Assembly: GCF_009017495.1 (NCBI RefSeq)
Contig: NZ_CP044990.1
Span: 1,197,001 to 1,261,000, forward strand
From: Deinococcus sp. AJ005
GTDB lineage: Bacteria; Deinococcota; Deinococci; Deinococcales; Deinococcaceae
Length of the DNA stretch: 64,000 nucleotides
Reading direction: 5' to 3'
The notes below the pieces were generated by a model. That model did not search any database, was not told the DNA's origin, and worked only from the letters and a program-made list of their open reading frames with translations. Positions 7,455-15,044 of this stretch are shown piece by piece (the stretch's first letter is position 1; each line of letters starts with the position of its first letter). Position numbers and translations under genes: made by a program.

Positions 7455-8135
7455 ATGACCGGGCAAACGACTCCCACCTGGACCCCTGCCGAGGCGCGCG
7501 TGTATCCGCTGCGCCTGTACGGCGATCCGATCCTGCGCCGCAAGGCCAAACCCCTGACCCTGACCGACACATTCAATGTGCCGGGGGTGGGGCCGCAGAG
7601 TGTGCGGCAGGTGGCCCAGACCATGCTGGAAACCATGTTCGAGGCGCGTGGAGTGGGCCTCGCCGCGCCGCAGGTGGGCCTGCCGGTGCGTCTGTTCGTG
7701 GCCGTGGAGTACGAGGACGACGAGGAGGAGAACGAGGGCCACGACTCCCCGCTGCGCTCGCGGGTGCTGCGCGACTTCGTGATGATCAACCCGGTGGTCA
7801 GCGTGCTGAACAAGAAAAAGGACAGGTCCTATCAGGAGGGCTGCCTGAGTATCCCCGGCATCTACGAGGAAGGTGTGCCGCGCGCGCGTGCCGTGTCGGT
7901 CAAATACACCGATCTGGACGGGCATCAGCAGGTTCTGGAGGCTGAGGATTATCTGGCCCGCGTTTTTCAGCATGAGCTGGACCATCTGGACGGCGTGCTG
8001 TTTCTGGACCGCTTGCCCCCCGAGGTGACCGACGATTACCGCAAGGAACTGCTGGCGTTGCAGCAGAAGTCCAGGACATTGATCGGGGATCTGGCCCAGG
8101 CAGACCGCCTGCGCCGCGAGCGTGGCGGTGCATGA
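7455..8135 (+). CDS. def: Peptide deformylase with acidic insertion
   Basis: A 226-residue metalloenzyme that removes the formyl group from nascent N-termini. All three family motifs are present: GVGLAAPQ (66-73), EGCLS (128-132, metal-ligand Cys) and HELDH (173-177, two metal-ligand His and catalytic Glu). Relative to the usual ~170-residue bacterial enzyme it has an N-terminal extension and an Asp/Glu-rich insertion of about 20 residues (85-105) between motifs 1 and 2. ATG 7455 is the likely start; an in-frame ATG at 7410 is possible. fmt follows after 25 bp, so the formylation and deformylation enzymes are co-transcribed, a common arrangement. Confidence 0.95.
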   Translation: MTGQTTPTWTPAEARVYPLRLYGDPILRRKAKPLTLTDTFNVPGVGPQSVRQVAQTMLETMFEARGVGLAAPQVGLPVRLFVAVEYEDDEEENEGHDSPLRSRVLRDFVMINPVVSVLNKKKDRSYQEGCLSIPGIYEEGVPRARAVSVKYTDLDGHQQVLEAEDYLARVFQHELDHLDGVLFLDRLPPEVTDDYRKELLALQQKSRTLIGDLAQADRLRRERGGA

Positions 8136-8160
8136 TTTGCAGGGTACGGATTTGAACGGT

Positions 8161-9105
8161 ATGAAGGTGGCTTTCTTCGGCTCCCCGGCTTTCGCGCTAC
8201 CGGTGCTGGAGGCCATCCGCGCACAGTTTGAAATCGTGCTGGTGGTGGCCCAGCCGGATAAACCGGTGGGACGCGGCCTGAAGCTGACGCCGCCGCCCAT
8301 TGCCGCGCGGGCCGCTGAGCTGGGGGTGCCGCTGGCGCAGCCCACTAAACTCCGGCGCAACGCCGAGTTCGAGACCGTTCTAGGAGATTCCGGCGCTGAT
8401 GTGGCCGTCACCTGCGCTTACGGCAAGATTCTGCCCGCCTCTGTGCTGGACATTCCCAGATACGGTTTCCTGAACACCCACACCAGCCTGCTTCCCGCTT
8501 ACCGGGGGGCCGCGCCGATCCAGTGGGCGCTGATCGGCGGCGAGACCCTTACGGGGACCACCATCATGCAGACCGATCCCGGCATGGACACGGGGCCGAT
8601 TCTGCTTCAGGAGGAACTGCCGATTGCCCCGCAGTGGACCAGTCTGGACCTTTCAGACGCGCTGGCGGGGCAGGCGGCGCGGCTGATCGTGACGGCTCTG
8701 GAGCGGCTGGGCAGGGGAGACCTCGTGCCCACACCGCAGGACGACGCGGCGGCCACCCACGCGCCCATGCTGGTCAAGGAGGACGGCTTCGTGCGCTGGA
8801 CAGATTCGGCGCGGGCCGTGGTGGACCGTTACCGGGGCGTGGCCGCCTGGCCGCAGACCACCGCGTTTCTGGGCGGCGCACGCCTCAAGCTGGGCGGCCT
8901 GAGCGTGGAAGAGGGTGAGGGCCAGCCCGGTGAGATTCTGGGGGTGGATGCCAGCGGACTGCTGATCGCCTGCGGAAACGGTGCGGTGCGTGTGCAGACC
9001 GTTCAGCCCGAAGCCCGCCGCGCCCAGCCCGCCCAGACGTGGGCCGCATCGGTAGGCGTTGGGGCAGGCAGTCAGTTTGACGTGTGGAATCCTGATTCGA
9101 TGTAA
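8161..9105 (+). CDS. fmt: Methionyl-tRNA formyltransferase
   Basis: A 314-residue enzyme that formylates initiator Met-tRNA with 10-formyl-THF. The N-terminal Rossmann-like domain begins MKVAFFGSPAFALP; the catalytic region has NTHTSLLPAYRGAAPI and the DPGMDTGPI segment; the C-terminal domain is the tRNA-binding OB-like fold. ATG 8161 fits the conserved family N-terminus; upstream in-frame GTG codons at 8122 and 8128 overlap the end of def and are less likely. It works in sequence with def, its upstream neighbour. Confidence 0.96.
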   Translation: MKVAFFGSPAFALPVLEAIRAQFEIVLVVAQPDKPVGRGLKLTPPPIAARAAELGVPLAQPTKLRRNAEFETVLGDSGADVAVTCAYGKILPASVLDIPRYGFLNTHTSLLPAYRGAAPIQWALIGGETLTGTTIMQTDPGMDTGPILLQEELPIAPQWTSLDLSDALAGQAARLIVTALERLGRGDLVPTPQDDAAATHAPMLVKEDGFVRWTDSARAVVDRYRGVAAWPQTTAFLGGARLKLGGLSVEEGEGQPGEILGVDASGLLIACGNGAVRVQTVQPEARRAQPAQTWAASVGVGAGSQFDVWNPDSM

Positions 9106-9180
9106 AGAAGGGAGGGCCTGGAAGCTGCATAAAGAAAAACGGTTCTTGTCCCTTCCTGCCCAGCGCGGCATCATACCCGG

Positions 9181-10005
9181 ATGACTGCAACAGAGAACTG
9201 GACGGTGCCGCCCTTCGGACTGGGAACCTTTCGCCTGAAAGATCAGGTGGTCCGGGATTCCGTGCGTGACGCGTTGGAAGTGGGCTACCGCGTGATCGAC
9301 ACCGCGCAGGGCTACGCCAACGAGGGCGAAATTGGCGAGACCATCGCCGACAGCGGCGTGGCCCGTAGTGATCTGTACATCACCACCAAGATCAAGCCCG
9401 ACAACTACAGCGCCGATAAACTGGTGCCCAGCCTGCGCGAGAGCCTGGACAAGCTGGGGGTGGACGCCGTGGACCTGACCCTGATCCACTGGCCTGCCCC
9501 ACGCGGCCCGGTCAGCGCTGAGGAATACCTGGGCGCGCTGGCCGACGCCTACGCGCAGGGCCTGACCCACCAGATCGGCGTCTCCAACTTCACCATCGCA
9601 CTGTTAAAGCAGGCCCGTGAACTGCTGGGTGATCTGCCCATTGCCACCAATCAGGTGGAAATCCATCCCTACCTGCAAAACCGCAAGCTGGCCGACTTTG
9701 CCCGCCAGGAGGGTATCCACCTGACCTCTTACATGACGCTGGCGGTGGGCAAGGTCATGGAGGACGACGTGATGAAGGACATCGCTAGGGCGCACGACGC
9801 CACGCCCGCACAGGTGGCGCTGGCCTGGGCCATGGGGCTGGGCTACTCGGTCATTCCGTCCTCTACCAAGCGCGAACACCTGGAAAGCAACATGAAGGCG
9901 CTGGACCTCAAGCTCTCGGAAGAGGACATGCAGAGAATCGCCGCACTGGATGGCCAGGGCGAACGCCTTGCCAATCCGGCTAGCGTCGCACCCGACTGGG
10001 ACTGA
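9181..10005 (+). CDS. Aldo/keto reductase (2,5-diketogluconate reductase-like)
   Basis: A 274-residue NADPH-dependent (beta/alpha)8 reductase. The catalytic tetrad can be read as Asp in IDTAQGY, Tyr in GYANEGEIG, Lys in TTKIKP and His in LTLIHWP. The coenzyme-site motif '[14 protein letters not shown]' is present near the C-terminus, where 2'-phosphate-binding Lys and Arg are expected. Closest by memory to DkgA/DkgB-type enzymes that reduce methylglyoxal and other aldehydes; the physiological substrate is unknown. It is monocistronic, 75 bp after fmt, with a weak CATCAT/CATACC -10 candidate just before the ATG. Confidence 0.9.
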   Translation: MTATENWTVPPFGLGTFRLKDQVVRDSVRDALEVGYRVIDTAQGYANEGEIGETIADSGVARSDLYITTKIKPDNYSADKLVPSLRESLDKLGVDAVDLTLIHWPAPRGPVSAEEYLGALADAYAQGLTHQIGVSNFTIALLKQARELLGDLPIATNQVEIHPYLQNRKLADFARQEGIHLTSYMTLAVGKVMEDDVMKDIARAHDATPAQVALAWAMGLGYSVIPSSTKREHLESNMKALDLKLSEEDMQRIAALDGQGERLANPASVAPDWD

Positions 10006-10055
10006 GCGTTCTTGGGATAAGGCGATCTCCCGCCGCCGCGGCTTCAAGTGCTCAT

Positions 10056-10148
10056 TTAAAAATTGAGGTTGAGGATGCAGCTTCTGCGCTCCTGATCTTC
10101 CAGCTCATGCTCAGAGAGTCTGGACAGTTCGCTGTACAGCAGTTGCAT
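10056..10148 (-). CDS. Possible small protein (30 aa)
   Basis: A 30-codon frame starts at ATG 10148 with AGGTG 6 nt upstream and ends at TAA 10058-10056. The composition is protein-like: a charged amphipathic stretch (SRLSEHELEDQERRS) then a hydrophobic end (CILNLNF). It occupies an otherwise empty 298-bp gap between the aldo/keto reductase and the LEA gene. No family known; coding is uncertain. Confidence 0.3.
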   Translation of the reverse strand: MQLLYSELSRLSEHELEDQERRSCILNLNF

Positions 10149-10262
10149 TCATGACACCTTGTAATGGTCCAGCTCACTGCCCGTACCCGCTGCTCCTATG
10201 CTGCTAGGTGGACTTCTAGCCAGCCAACGGGGTCAGGGCTGACCATCAATTCTGAAGACAAG

Positions 10263-10294
10263 AAAAAACCTCCCACATGGGGAGGCTTTTTTTT
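10263..10294. terminator. Strong bidirectional intrinsic terminator
   Basis: CCTCCC (10269-10274), ACAT loop, GGGGAGG (10279-10285), flanked by A6 on the left and T8 on the right. It ends the LEA gene on the minus strand and would also stop plus-strand transcription. Confidence 0.85.
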
Positions 10295-10303
10295 GGCTGT
10301 GAC

Positions 10304-11278
10304 TCAGGTATTGCGCTTGGTGTCGTTGGCCGCGTTCTTCACGTCGTTGGCGGTCTTCTGCGCGCCGTCCTTAACATCCTGGGCGGTGTTCTGCATGTTG
10401 GTCTTGACGCCCTGCGCGGCGTTGCGGGCGCTGCTGCTCAGATCGCTGCCCTGGTGGTGGGTGGCGTCATCGGCGGCCTTAGCCGCCTGCTTCTCGGCCT
10501 GCGCGCGGGCTTCGGCAATGAAGTCGCGGGTGCCGCCCTGGGCCTCGGCAGCCTTGTTCTGCACGGCAGCGCCAGCATTCTGGGCAGTTGTCTTCGCCTG
10601 ATCTGCGGCATCTGACATCTTGCTCTTGGCCTGATCGGCGGTGGCCTGAGCCTTATCTTTCGCATCGGCTGCGGCGTCCTGTACCTTGTCTTTCACCTGT
10701 TCGGCCTTGTTCTGTGCCTGATTGCCCAGATCCTTGGCCTTCTCCTGCGCCTGCGCGGCCACATCCTGAGCCTTGTCTTTGGCGCCGTCCACTGCGTCCG
10801 AAGCCTTGGCTTTTAACTGCTCGGCTTTGTCCTGGGCCTGTGCGGCGGCGTCCTGGCCTTCCTTCTTGACTTCCTTGCCCACGTCCTGAGCATTGGCCTG
10901 GGCCGTCTTGCCCACATCGCTTGCGGCTTCTCCCACCTGTCCAGCGGCCTGACCCACCGCTGATTTCACGTCCCCAGCGACTTCCTTCGCCTTGTCCAGG
11001 GCGGCCCCGGCTCCACCCTCGGCAGCGGCGTCCTTGACCTCGCCCGCCTTGTCGGCGATCACGTTTCCGGCCTGTGCGGCGGCGTCCTTGGTCTTCTCCC
11101 AGCCCTTGGTCACGCTATTGCCCACATCCTGGGCGGCGTCCTTCAGGCCCAGTTCGGCGAGTTTGGCGTCCAGCGCCTTGCGGTTTTGCTCGCGGCTGAA
11201 GTAGTACGCGCCCGCACCGATCAGTGCGCCCACGGCCAGCAGACGTTTGGTGGGAAAATGAGGTTTGTTGTTAGACAT
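10304..11278 (-). CDS. Group 3 LEA-like desiccation protein with N-terminal membrane anchor
   Basis: A 324-residue, Ala/Lys/Asp/Gln-rich protein almost without aromatic residues after position 60. One hydrophobic segment (about 12-27, RLLAVGALIGAGAYYF) could anchor it in the membrane; the rest is a chain of degenerate 11-residue units of the type A-x-D-K-A-x-D-x-A-A-Q, typical of group 3 LEA proteins that stay disordered in water and fold into amphipathic helices on drying. D. radiodurans DR1172 is a comparable LEA protein whose loss sensitises cells to desiccation. The start is supported by a TAGGCT box 7 nt upstream; a strong terminator follows. Confidence 0.9.
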   Translation of the reverse strand: MSNNKPHFPTKRLLAVGALIGAGAYYFSREQNRKALDAKLAELGLKDAAQDVGNSVTKGWEKTKDAAAQAGNVIADKAGEVKDAAAEGGAGAALDKAKEVAGDVKSAVGQAAGQVGEAASDVGKTAQANAQDVGKEVKKEGQDAAAQAQDKAEQLKAKASDAVDGAKDKAQDVAAQAQEKAKDLGNQAQNKAEQVKDKVQDAAADAKDKAQATADQAKSKMSDAADQAKTTAQNAGAAVQNKAAEAQGGTRDFIAEARAQAEKQAAKAADDATHHQGSDLSSSARNAAQGVKTNMQNTAQDVKDGAQKTANDVKNAANDTKRNT

Positions 11279-11285
11279 GAGAATC

Positions 11286-11291
11286 AGCCTA
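11286..11291 (-). promoter_or_regulatory. Leaderless -10 box (TAGGCT) of the LEA gene
   Basis: TAGGCT is 7 nt upstream of the ATG at 11278. No Shine-Dalgarno sequence is present. No copy of the radiation/desiccation response palindrome was recognised nearby. Confidence 0.45.
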
Positions 11292-11335
11292 CGCGTCCCT
11301 CATCTGTGCGGGATGAGCCACACTTCAGAACGGGT

Positions 11336-11725
11336 TTACCCCTGTGTCGCTCCGTCCATCAGGCCCAGGCGACGGGCCAGCTCCTCGGTGAAGATCCACT
11401 CTTCCGGCTCGTCCAGCCCCGTGACGCGCACCAGCACGCCGCCCCGGCCCAGGTAGAAGTCCGTGATCTTCTCCCACGCCTCCTGCTCGTCTGCGGCGGT
11501 TTCGTCGATGTCTTCCAGGGTGCCCCACACGTCGCCTTCCACCTCGCCGCTTTGCAGGGCCTCGGCGTGGGCGCTCAGGACGTAGGGGTCCACGGTCTCG
11601 TCGCGCCGCACCACGGTGTCGGGCGCGCGGAGTTCCAGGCGGTCATCCCGCTCGTACAGGCGGTCCTGAAAGGCTTGCCACTCCTCGGGAGTCAGCGTGA
11701 TGGTGGGTCGGGGTTCGGAGGTCAC
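11336..11725 (-). CDS. Hypothetical acidic protein (129 aa)
   Basis: A 129-residue acidic, soluble protein; family not recognised. It contains TPEEWQAFQDRLYERDD near the N-terminus and a C-terminal half with alternating hydrophobic residues (GVLVRVTGLDEPEEW). The start is taken as GTG 11725 because TAGACT lies 5 nt upstream; the longer frame to 11833 overlaps the divergent promoter region and its extra Arg-rich residues look non-coding. It is divergent from the DUF1517-type gene and lies 57 bp upstream of the LEA gene on the same strand. Confidence 0.6.
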   Translation of the reverse strand: MTSEPRPTITLTPEEWQAFQDRLYERDDRLELRAPDTVVRRDETVDPYVLSAHAEALQSGEVEGDVWGTLEDIDETAADEQEAWEKITDFYLGRGGVLVRVTGLDEPEEWIFTEELARRLGLMDGATQG

Positions 11726-11730
11726 AGCCG

Positions 11731-11791
11731 AGTCTACCCGTCCCTGGGCGGCGGGGGTGTGGGAACGCCTGACGCGTCTGGGCCGTAGACT
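11731..11791. promoter_or_regulatory. Divergent TAGACT -10 boxes
   Basis: TAGACT on the minus strand (11731-11736) is 5 nt before GTG 11725; TAGACT on the plus strand (11786-11791) is 6 nt before ATG 11798. Both downstream genes therefore look leaderless and share this intergenic region. Confidence 0.5.
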
Positions 11792-11797
11792 GCGGGT

Positions 11798-12802
11798 ATG
11801 AACGTCTCTGGACCCTCTGCCCGCCGTTCCCAATCGCGTGGCCTGTTGATCTGGCTGGCCGCCCTGGTGCTGTCTCTGGGCGCTCTGGGCCTTTCAGGAG
11901 CTGTCCTGGCGCAGTCTGGCGGCGGCTTCGGCGGCAGCAGTTCAGGTGGCGGTGGGGGCGGCGGCGGCAGTTTCGGGGGCAGCAGTTCCGGCGGCGGCGG
12001 CTTTTCCACGGGTGGCGGCAGCTACCGGGGCGGCGGCTACTCTGGCCCGATCATCATCAACGGCGGCGGGGGCTACGGTTACGGCGGTGGGGGCGGCGGC
12101 TCCGGCTTGATCGGAATCATTATCGTGGGCGTGCTGGTGTTTATGGTGGTGGGCTATATGCGCAACAGCCTGAGCGCAGGTGGGGCAGGCGGCACGCGGG
12201 GGCTGGGCGGCGCCCTGGGATCGCTGAGCGGCACTGCCCAGGCCGTCAGCGTGCAACTGCTGCTGGCCGAGGGCGACGAGGTTAAAAAGGCACTGCAAAA
12301 GGTGGCCCAGAACGGAGATCCCGACACCAACGCCGGGTTGGCCCGCATGCTTCAGGAAGCCGCGCTAGTGGCCCTGCGCCACCCCGAACGCTGGGTCTAC
12401 GGCAACGTGGAACGCGCCCAGGGTGCGCCCAATTCCGCCGACAGTCAGGTGGGGGCCTGGGCCACCGAGGCCCGCTCGGCCTTCACCGATCAGACCACCA
12501 GCAACTACCAGAACAAGGACCCCAAAACGGGCTTTGCCCACCAGGACGGCTACAAATACAAGGGCGACGCGGGCGACATGTATCTGGCCGTAACCATCGC
12601 CGTGGCTGCCCACGCGCTGGGCAACCTGCCTCCTGCCGGGGTCACCAACGCCGCCGAGGCCAGGGCCGCCCTGCAAATCATCAGCAGCGTCAACGCCTCG
12701 GACCTGATCCGGGCTGAAGTGGTCTGGAGTCCCGATGTGGAGGGTGAATTTCTGAGCGAGGACGAGGCGATCATGAAGTACCCGAAGCTGACCAAGTTGT
12801 AG
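11798..12802 (+). CDS. DUF1517-family membrane protein with Gly/Ser-rich linker
   Basis: A 334-residue protein. It has a hydrophobic N-terminal segment (about 17-39, likely signal peptide ending VLAQ), an extreme Gly/Ser low-complexity region (about 40-102), a membrane helix ([18 protein letters not shown], about 104-122) and a C-terminal globular domain. That domain ([38 protein letters not shown]) matches the DUF1517 family of cyanobacteria and plastids as I remember it. Function unknown. The start follows a leaderless TAGACT box; a clear terminator lies 18 bp after the stop. Confidence 0.75.
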   Translation: MNVSGPSARRSQSRGLLIWLAALVLSLGALGLSGAVLAQSGGGFGGSSSGGGGGGGGSFGGSSSGGGGFSTGGGSYRGGGYSGPIIINGGGGYGYGGGGGGSGLIGIIIVGVLVFMVVGYMRNSLSAGGAGGTRGLGGALGSLSGTAQAVSVQLLLAEGDEVKKALQKVAQNGDPDTNAGLARMLQEAALVALRHPERWVYGNVERAQGAPNSADSQVGAWATEARSAFTDQTTSNYQNKDPKTGFAHQDGYKYKGDAGDMYLAVTIAVAAHALGNLPPAGVTNAAEARAALQIISSVNASDLIRAEVVWSPDVEGEFLSEDEAIMKYPKLTKL

Positions 12803-12819
12803 GAACGCAGTGATTTGAG

Positions 12820-12849
12820 GGCCGGGCGAGGCGACTTCCCGGCCTTTTT
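12820..12849 (+). terminator. Intrinsic terminator
   Basis: GGCCGGG (12820-12826) pairs with CCCGGCC (12838-12844), followed by T5. It ends the DUF1517-type gene. Confidence 0.8.
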
Positions 12850-12901
12850 CTGTGCCTGAGATTTCTTGCGCTGGGCGACACTCGCGCCCGTCCCTGCTGG
12901 C

Positions 12902-12907
12902 TATCCT
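12902..12907 (+). promoter_or_regulatory. Leaderless -10 box (TATCCT)
   Basis: TATCCT lies 9 nt before the ATG of the small HNH gene at 12917. Confidence 0.4.
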
Positions 12908-12916
12908 TCAGTCCCG

Positions 12917-13243
12917 ATGGCCCGCCGCCTGCCTCCCTCCAACTGGCCGCCGCCCCCGCAGACTGCGCCCGCCTGCGCGCTGTGTGGGCGGGCCGCGCCG
13001 CACCTGACCGAGCATCACCTGATTCCGCGTTCGCAGGGGCGCAGGCGTGGAACAAAAATCTCCGAATTGCCCACGGTCATGCTGTGCGGGCCGTGCCACA
13101 AATTTCTGCACCGCACCTTCAGCAACGTCGAACTGGCGCAGGAGTACAGCGCCGTGGACACGCTGCTGGAGCATACAGATGTGCGCCGCTTCGTGACGTG
13201 GATTAAAAGGCAGCCCGCCAGCCGAAGCGTGCGGGTGCGGTAA
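12917..13243 (+). CDS. Small HNH-type nuclease-like protein
   Basis: A 108-residue protein with a single HNH/beta-beta-alpha-metal domain. Zinc ligands are C20-x2-C23 and C57-x2-C60 with H61; the HNH-like core is HHLIPRS (33-39) and H65 in KFLH. A Pro-rich N-terminus precedes it. Such stand-alone HNH proteins can be nicking endonucleases or DNA-repair factors; there is no methyltransferase or restriction partner next to it. It lies 16 bp from the convergent end of the cytochrome c gene. Confidence 0.75.
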   Translation: MARRLPPSNWPPPPQTAPACALCGRAAPHLTEHHLIPRSQGRRRGTKISELPTVMLCGPCHKFLHRTFSNVELAQEYSAVDTLLEHTDVRRFVTWIKRQPASRSVRVR

Positions 13244-13258
13244 CGATCAGGCTCGGGC

Positions 13259-13948
13259 TTATTTCTGCATGCTGCTGATATAGGTGGCGACAGCCTTGAG
13301 GTCATCGTCGTTCATGGGGCGCAGGATGATCCGCATGGCGTCGGGGTGGGGAATGCCGTAGCCAGGGGCGTCCTTGAACTCGTGCAGGATTTCCTCGCCG
13401 TATTCCGGCGACAGGTTGGTGATGCTGGCCACGCCCAGGCGGTCATCGCCCCGGCCATTGTCGCCGTGGCAGATGGCGCAGGCGATGATGTTGCGTTTGC
13501 TGTCGCCCATGTGGAACAGCGCCTCACCTTTGGCGCGCACCGCCTCGTCGTCCACTTTCCAGGCGGGTCCGGGTTGCAAGCTCCCGGTGTAGGCGGCGAT
13601 ATCCGCGATGTCCTGATCCGAGAGGTTGGCGGCCTGCTGCCACATCACCTGACTGGGCCGCAACTTGGCCCGGAAGGCCGCGAGTTGCAGCCGGGTATAG
13701 CTGGAATGCTGTCCGGCCAGACCGGGAATGTCTTTGTTCATGCTCGCCAGCCCGACTCCGTGGCACCCCTGGCAGCTCTGCGAGATCTCCTTGCCGTGGG
13801 CTGGGTCGGGAGTCTTGAAGGTCAGGGCCAGGGGATTTCCGGCTGGCGGGGCAGCGCCTGCACCCGACTGCGCCAGCGCCGAGATCGCGGGGATAAAAAG
13901 GGCGAGCGGAACGGCGAGCCACAACAACAATCGGATGGTGCGCTGCAT
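13259..13948 (-). CDS. Dihaem cytochrome c (c4-like)
   Basis: A 229-residue exported protein with a signal peptide (LLLWLAVPLALFIPAISALAQ) and two class I haem sites, CQGCH and CAICH, in two similar domains. Distal Met ligands are plausible in each half (for example Met in ILRPMNDDDLK). Such c4-type proteins carry electrons from the cytochrome bc complex or dehydrogenases to terminal oxidases in the periplasm. AAGGAGG lies 6 nt before the ATG. No oxidase gene is adjacent. Confidence 0.9.
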   Translation of the reverse strand: MQRTIRLLLWLAVPLALFIPAISALAQSGAGAAPPAGNPLALTFKTPDPAHGKEISQSCQGCHGVGLASMNKDIPGLAGQHSSYTRLQLAAFRAKLRPSQVMWQQAANLSDQDIADIAAYTGSLQPGPAWKVDDEAVRAKGEALFHMGDSKRNIIACAICHGDNGRGDDRLGVASITNLSPEYGEEILHEFKDAPGYGIPHPDAMRIILRPMNDDDLKAVATYISSMQK

Positions 13949-13988
13949 ACAGCCTCCTTGAGTCGGAACATCTTTTGATCTGAACTCA

Positions 13989-14018
13989 AGTGTAGTCCCC
14001 GTTACGCCGAAACTTTAA
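13989..14018 (-). promoter_or_regulatory. Sigma70-type promoter of the cytochrome c gene
   Basis: On the minus strand TTAAAG (14013-14018) and TACACT (13989-13994) are 18 bp apart. The resulting mRNA has a short leader with AAGGAGG. Confidence 0.45.
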
Positions 14019-14050
14019 TGACACGAACTTCACATTCAGGCAGCAGTCTG

Positions 14051-14887
14051 TCAGCGGGGCGGCACAGTTTCGGGGCGAGGCTGGACCATAGTGGGCGGTG
14101 TCATATGTGGCAGCCAGCGGCGCAGCACAGCGGGGACCACCTCCACGGCCACCACCACCAGCACGGCGTAACGCAGCGCCCGCACCAGCCCGATGTCCTT
14201 GATGGCACTGGGCAAGGCTCCCAGCCCGAAGAACACAATGAACACCATCAGCAGGCCAAGCACGCCTACGATCAGTCGCCCGGCCAGATCACGCGGCGGC
14301 GCGAAGTTGGGGCGGGCGTACCAGAATCCAGCGAACAGGCCCAGACCAGTGCCGAACTCGCGGGGCGTTCCGGCGGGCAGAACCGTGGCGATCAGCAGCG
14401 CCACCACGGGAACTGCCCAGCGCCACGTTCCGGCATCGGGGAAGGCCACGCGCCCCGCCACTGCCGCCGCGATGCCGCCCAGCAGCAGGCCCACCATCAC
14501 GTCGGACGGAAAATGCACATGCAGAGCCAGCCGCGAAACCGAGATCAGGGCGATTAAAACGGCTGCCGCAACCCACATGCCGGGCCGCCTCACCTGCATG
14601 GCAATGCCCGCCCAGAGCGTGGCCGACATCTGTGCGTGTCCGCTGGGAAGACTCGGCCCGCCCGCCGTGGCCCGCGCGGCCTCCGAGACGAGGCCCGGAT
14701 CGCTGGCGAAGGGACGCGGCACGTTCAGCCCGTATTTTAAGGCGCTGTTGACCAGATAACTGCCCGCGAAGACCACGCCCAGATTGCGCCCGCCCGCCGG
14801 ATTCCACAGCCAGGTATACAGCGCCAGCACGACGATAAAGACCTCGTCACGGCCCAGATTGGTGACCGCCAGCCAGAAAGATTCCAT
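14051..14887 (-). CDS. PAP2-family membrane phosphatase
   Basis: An integral membrane protein of about 278 residues with at least six hydrophobic segments. The three-part phosphatase signature is complete: K-x6-RP (KYGLNVPRP), PSGH (SLPSGHAQ) and SR-x5-H-x3-D ([12 protein letters not shown]). Family members dephosphorylate phosphatidic acid, undecaprenyl pyrophosphate or related lipids at the outer face of the membrane. Length beyond the PAP2 core (extra C-terminal helices) is notable. The start is uncertain: ATGs at 14905 and 14914 are also in frame; 14887 is directly before the conserved FWLAVTNLG segment. Confidence 0.85.
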   Translation of the reverse strand: MESFWLAVTNLGRDEVFIVVLALYTWLWNPAGGRNLGVVFAGSYLVNSALKYGLNVPRPFASDPGLVSEAARATAGGPSLPSGHAQMSATLWAGIAMQVRRPGMWVAAAVLIALISVSRLALHVHFPSDVMVGLLLGGIAAAVAGRVAFPDAGTWRWAVPVVALLIATVLPAGTPREFGTGLGLFAGFWYARPNFAPPRDLAGRLIVGVLGLLMVFIVFFGLGALPSAIKDIGLVRALRYAVLVVVAVEVVPAVLRRWLPHMTPPTMVQPRPETVPPR

Positions 14888-15032
14888 GACGGCATTTTGG
14901 GGCATGGCTGACATTGGGTGAAAGGGCTGGCTCCACTGGATTGGCCCCACTGGGCTGCTGCGGCATGACGGCTGGGCAGACGGCACAGGCAAAAGCCGCG
15001 CCTGTATCCCCCTTTTAACCCGCCCTCTGCTC

Positions 15033-15038
15033 TACACT
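15033..15038 (+). promoter_or_regulatory. Leaderless -10 box (TACACT)
   Basis: TACACT is 6 nt before ATG 15045 of the ABC ATPase gene. Confidence 0.5.
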
Positions 15039-15044
15039 TTGCCC

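Noticed and set aside
11940..12110. Gly/Ser-codon repeats as a DNA repeat element
   Set aside because: They are the coding sequence of the low-complexity linker of the DUF1517-type protein, in frame throughout.
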